From positions 40,823 through 104,822 of the forward strand of contig JACEFZ010011692.1 of NCBI GenBank assembly GCA_014155875.1: a DNA stretch of 64,000 bases. The letters are read 5' to 3'. The DNA comes from Cepaea nemoralis (taxonomy: Eukaryota > Mollusca > Gastropoda > Stylommatophora > Helicidae). Shown here in pieces: positions 59,327 to 64,000 of this stretch. The stretch's first letter is position 1, and every line of letters begins with the position of its first letter. A program made the translations under genes and the position numbers. The notes beneath the pieces were generated by a model that was not told where the DNA came from, did no database searches, and was given only the letters and a program-made list of their open reading frames with translations.

Positions 59327-62300
59327 TGTGACGAAACGCCTACAGATCGGCAGATCTCTGCATAATATCCCTTTGAAGGGAGTGCGATGTGTTTGTCTCC
59401 CTTGAATTAATATCAATTAATAGGGGATTTCCCATCCAAAAGTAGTGCGTGGCGGCGCTATAATAGTTATTTATAGATAAATCTAGAATGTTCCCCCAAG
59501 TGCGTACGTGGTCGGGATCTCTAAGTTCACGAGTGCTTCATGCAGCACGGGTTAGTAGAACTTATCGTGACTCTGGTTTTCTCCATGAATCAGGGAATTC
59601 ACGCGGCCCGTGTAGGCAGGTTGAAGGCGCACTGAGTTAGTCGTGGTCAGTCGCCAGCCGAACCTCAGCGTTAGACAGATCACAGCAACAGGGCTGCTGT
59701 ACTTTTGATGTCAATATGCGCGGCCAGAGCGGACATCTGCAGTCAAGTTTGTGATTGTTCAATCACAGGTTAGTTGAATGCTTATTCTATTGTTTAACTG
59801 TTGTCTTTATGCCGTGCCGACCTCCCCGAACGAATTAATTGCCGTCGGAAATGAGTAGTCGCGTAGCGTTACAATTTACAGCTGGCTGTCTGCATATTTA
59901 AGTAGCCTTTATCGATCAGCGACGTAATGTGTTACCTGACGGAACAAGCCGTATTCCACAGCGAGTGGTGTGTAAATAAAATAGGCCGAATGATGTGCTT
60001 TCGAGGACGGGTGAAAATCCCATGTGTTTAGATAGATATATTTGTTAACTGATAGTTTCCAAATAAGTTGCAGGAACAGTGATATTATTACTGCATTGTG
60101 CTAGGGAGATCCCGGTTCTTTAGAAAGTGTGTAGCAGCTACTTGTTTGGTTTATTAATTACGCAGGCAAGGCAGAAAGTTTGTCAGTCATTACATCGACA
60201 GGCTAGACGCTGTAAATAATGATAAGGTAGATCTTGTTATTAGAGATGTGTAATGTGCTTCGTGACATTAGAATTGTAACTTAATTGTTCTATCAGTGGT
60301 GGTGATTTTTCGAGGAATCAAGGTGAGATCGGCCGTGGTGTATTTGCTATGTGAAGATAGCAGTGTTATTCCGTGTAAGCCGGATGGTGTTACATCGATA
60401 GGATAACAGTTGATAGGAAGTATTCATGATACTATTGTTACTGCTTGTGTTCATGTCTGTCCGCTAGAATGACCGTGCGTGTTCCATCGTACGTTTGTCT
60501 AGGCAGCCGACTGGGAGGTAGGCCGGTACGCCCAACCCGTTAGGTTACAGGTCCGACCGAAAGCGATCGTGCATATCCGATGGTTGAACATACCCGATCG
60601 AGGGTGATGCGGCACTCCGTAATTCGAGGCCGTGGTGTCTAGATAGATCGAGGATTTGAACCTAACCATTTCTGTCTCTAATATTCTACTCTTCTGGAAC
60701 ACTGACTCGGTTCATGGAGTACTGGGAGTACTGCCGTGAAGTAGTAGTAGATGAGGGGAATAATCCCCCCCCCCCCAAAAAAAAAAAGGTGGAGCCAGAG
60801 TTTGGTAGTGGAGAGTCTGAAGGCTTGCTACATTGGATGACGTGACTTAAGTCGTCACGGGACAAGGTACACGGGACCCACAGTAGCTGTGGGAAAGTGT
60901 AATGGTGGATGGCCACCACAGCTGTGCTCGACCGGCACAGGTATGACTGACCTGGAAGATAGTCAGTGAATAAAAGGGCAACTCAGGATCTGGGGCAGGG
61001 ATCCCAGAACTGACACTATGGCTGTGATATGAGTTTGTTATTTAAGTGTAACCATTCATGAGTTCTCCTTGGTTAATACTATAGTAATAAATTATCAGGA
61101 GTATATTTCATTATGGTCATATAGTTATTAATGTGTGTAATTGATCAGCTCATGGGTTAAGGGATTGGTGAATTGATGAGTCTGTCAGGAAGGAGATGTC
61201 CGGAGGGACACCTTCTCGATAAAGTAATCACTACACTGAAAGGGAAGTAGGTGTATATGTTGATTGATGATGGAAGATGAAACCGGATTGGTCTGGCACC
61301 AGGCGAAAGATGCTTTGACAGAGTCATATAGTCGACTCTGGTGCTAGGGGTTATTTGTAGCCCAGAAGTGTTACTTGACTGAACAGGTGGGCTATTACTG
61401 TCTCTAACCTCATTATGCCTATACATTATGATTACTAGTAGATCTATGATGTGATGATCTCATACTCATGTTGGTAGACATGAGGTATGTCTGAGAGGCA
61501 GGTGACATGGTGGAGATGCTGTTAGTCTTTGTTGTAGTTGAGTACTCACACCAACCTCTCCGTGTTTCAGGATCTGTTATTACTATACTGAAGAAGATTC
61601 GAGAGCTTCACCATGAGCTCTATGGGCCCACTCATTCCAGTGCCTATCCAGAAGTTGATTGAGGCCATACTGGGAGTGGTCGTCTGATTCTGCGAGATCA
61701 ATGTTGAAAGGAGCTGAGTGCTGAATATGTCGGTAGGTCTAGGTTAGGACCTCCGCCAAGAGTCCGACGAGTGTCATCCGATCCTGAGAGGATCCAACAC
61801 GAAACGTCTGGTGATTCTAGCCAGTGAAGCACTGGTGAAACTCAACCTCAGTGTAAACCTTGGTGATTACAAGGTCGTGAACTTTCAAGCTGTGCAAAGT
61901 GATCATTGATACCGGTCACCAGGACCTGTGTGCTATGCTTCCGGCCCGGCTGGGTTGTCATGGGACACCATGTATAATTGTGTGCTTGAATAGTATATCT
62001 ACATTGGTTTACCTTTCTGAAGCCAACACGTGGTCCAGTGACCTAAGACATTGATTACATAAGAGGTGGGAACACCAGAGGGACTTGTTTGTTAAGGTAG
62101 GGAGCTACCTCATTCCAACGAGGTGAACTGTTGACAGTGTATGTTAAGGTAGGGAGCTACCTCATGCCAACGTGGTGAACTGTTGACAGTGTTTGCTAGG
62201 TTGAAATTGATACCCATAGATCAGGGTAATTACATGATACTGTGTGAAGATCTATTGGTCCAAGGACATGGAAATAAGGTGAAGTGTTTAGTCACCTGAT

Positions 62301-63032
62301 AGACTTTGCCAGTGACATTTTGTGTTCATGTGGAGCAACCGCTCATTTTGTAGGTGACATATCAGGGTGAGGGTCACTTATGAGATAGAAGAGTGACCAG
62401 GCTCTTGTGTATGTTGATACGGTGCTACATGTACTTTTTCTGCAAGTGGGAGACCGCTAATATGCTAGGGTCGGCCCAGACTTCATCAGGAGTGTGACGA
62501 GTGAAATAGTACGACAGCAAGGAAGGATCCTTGTTCATCGGTGCAGTGTCAGTCAGGCAGTGGTACTGCGCTTGATCAGCCCGTGATTGGTTCTCTGTGT
62601 GAAGAGGGAACTTTGGAGAGGCAGCAGACCTTGGAGTTCCGGTCCACTGGAGGAGCCTGGGTGAGTCGCTACCACGACTGGACAACCGCACGAGCTATCG
62701 TCCGCCTCCATGATGAAGAATACTCATCTGCATATCTGATCTTGTACATAGTATCTTCTAGTCTGGCTTTCAGCCATCCTTCTCTGTGTTGTGGTTGACT
62801 TAGTTCAGAATTAAATTTTTGTTCTTGTAGCTATGACTTTGTGCAGTGATATGACTGGTGTCTGGTCCGAGCCCCCTTGGGGTAGGGAACCCTAGGTGAG
62901 GGAGGGGAGGTCCAGCTGTCCCGGCTTGTGTGGGGCCTGGTAGATGTAGAGTGCTATTGAGGTGGTTGGAGCAAAGGCTGGGGATAATATCTATCGTGGC
63001 AAACCAGTCCAAGCCCCGGCGATCTTGTCACA
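59327..63032. mobile_element. Unidentified 3.7-kb insertion (TGTGAC...GTCACA ends) in the 24-bp satellite
   Basis: The satellite unit GTAAGTGGGCAACTG is cut after GTGGG. The left copy of GTGGG is 59322-59326 and the right copy is 63033-63037, a 5-bp duplication. The insert starts TGTGACGAAACGCC and ends GGCGATCTTGTCACA; reversed, the end reads TGTGACAAGATCGCC, an imperfect inverted match. TG...CA ends with 5-bp duplication suit an LTR retrotransposon or an integrase-type DNA transposon, but I found no matching direct LTRs and no long frame. A 59-bp unit (TTAAGGTAGGGAGCTACCTC) is tandemly doubled at about 62094-62202. The interior holds only short frames, so it is decayed or non-autonomous. 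Confidence 0.7.
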
Positions 63033-64000
63033 GTGGGCAACTGTATAGATGTGTACGTGGGCAACTGTATAGATGTGGACGTGGGTAACTGTATAGATGT
63101 GTAAGTGGGCAACTGTATAGATGTGTAAGTGGGCAACTGTATAGATGTGGAAGTGGGCAACTGTATAGATGTGGAAGTGGGCAACTGTATAGATGTGTAA
63201 GTGGGCAACTGTGTATATGTGTAAGTGGGCAACTGGTATCGATGTGGAAGTGGGCATCTGTATAGATGTGTAAGTTGCAACTGTAGAGATGTGTTAGTGG
63301 GCAACGATATAGATGTGTGTGTGGGCAACAGTATATATTCGCAAGTGACAACAGTATAGATGTGTAAAGTGGGCAACAGTATAGATGTGTGAGGGGACAA
63401 CAGTATAGATGTGTGATTGGGCACTGTATAGATGTGAAAGTGGGCAACTGTGTAGATGTTGAGTGGACAACAGGATAGATGTGTAAGATGGCAACAGTAT
63501 AGAAGTGTTAGTGGGCAACAGTATAGATGTGTGTGTGGGCAACATATAATTCGCAAGTGGACAACAGTATAGATGTGTAAGTGGGCAACAGTATGATGTT
63601 TTGAGTGGAAAAAACAGTATAGATTGTGATTGGGGAAAAGTATAGATGTGAAGTGGGGAACAGTGTAGATGTGTGACGGGGCAACATTTTTGGGTTTTGG
63701 GGGAGTGGGCAAAAGGGATAGAGTGTGAGTGGGCAACAGTATAGAGGGGTAAATGGGGAACAGTATAGATGTTTGAGTGGGGCAACGTATAGAGTGTGAG
63801 TGGGCAACTGTTTGATGTTAAAGTGGGCAACTGTGTAATGTGGAAATGGGGCACATTTTAGATGTGGGAAATGGGGAACAGTGTAGATTGTGAGGGGACA
63901 ACAGTAAAGGATTGTGAGTGGGCAACAGAAAAGATGTGTAAATTGGGGAACAGTATAGAAGTGTAAGTGGGCAACAGTTGGGAAATGTATGAGTGGACAA
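63033..64000. repeat. 24-bp satellite array, right block, increasingly corrupted
   Basis: The same 24-bp unit resumes after the insertion and is regular to about 63230. Beyond about 63400 single-base gains and losses pile up (for example runs of A or G inside units) up to the window end. The array is cut by the window edge. Confidence 0.93.

Noticed and set aside
56279..59416. A 1045-codon minus frame and long Cys-rich plus frames
   Set aside because: They are translations of the 24-bp satellite; frame openness follows from unit length and there are no domain or start-context signals.
59327..63032. Complete LTR retrotransposon
   Set aside because: The TG...CA ends and 5-bp duplication fit, but no direct terminal repeats and no pol motifs were visible.

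Overview
This is eukaryotic (animal) repeat-rich DNA. There are no operons or bacterial gene signals. The evidence is tRNA-derived SINEs with target-site duplications (TSDs), several kinds of non-LTR retrotransposon (LINE), a Ty3/Gypsy fragment, hAT-type miniature transposons (MITEs), many minisatellite arrays, and one candidate terminal exon with a splice acceptor. An aquatic invertebrate, perhaps a mollusc, would fit the element mix. That is an impression from memory; the sequence does not settle it. By rough addition, a little under half of the window is tandem repeat.

Layout. 1-506: flank with two small repeats. 506-10835: about 210 copies of a 49-bp satellite with a higher-order period near 2.65 kb. 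10836-15199: a short retroposon inserted in that satellite and itself split by a 3.8-kb minus-strand LINE encoding endonuclease, reverse transcriptase and RNase H. The satellite resumes to 15341. 15535-19485: 37-, 21- and 33-bp arrays. 19536-22580: a SINE, then TG, GGAT and CAT microsatellites. 23112-25796: a LINE 3' end split by a hAT MITE, a SINE, and a 46-bp array that starts at the SINE end. 26496-29830: a third SINE, a 49-bp array unrelated to the first, and a 44-bp array. 30833-32101: a Gypsy pol relic with integrase ahead of reverse transcriptase. 33600-35320: a 1.7-kb non-coding retroposon. 36618-39050: 56-, 55- and 31-bp arrays. 39155-39542: a truncated LINE copy. 39718-39941: a Met/Gly/Pro-rich candidate exon, the only plausible host coding sequence I see. 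40741-49614: LINE 3' ends swollen by 30-, 41-, 10-, 16- and 73-bp arrays. 49753: a second MITE. 51555-56010: three more LINE fragments. 56280-64000: a 24-bp satellite split by a 3.7-kb unidentified insertion.

Main observation. Many of these satellites can be read as tandem expansions of pieces of retroelements that are still recognisable beside them. The 16- and 73-bp arrays lie inside or at the end of one LINE reading frame, and the 30- and 41-bp arrays inside another. The 33-bp array encodes a peptide like the same LINE C-terminus. The 44-bp array repeats the head of the retroposon at 10836. The 46-bp array begins at a SINE head. The window therefore looks like a record of satellite birth from retrotransposon ends. 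Three insertions can be dated relative to each other by nesting, and two have paralogous empty sites in the window. No intact autonomous gene was found; every retroelement coding region is broken.
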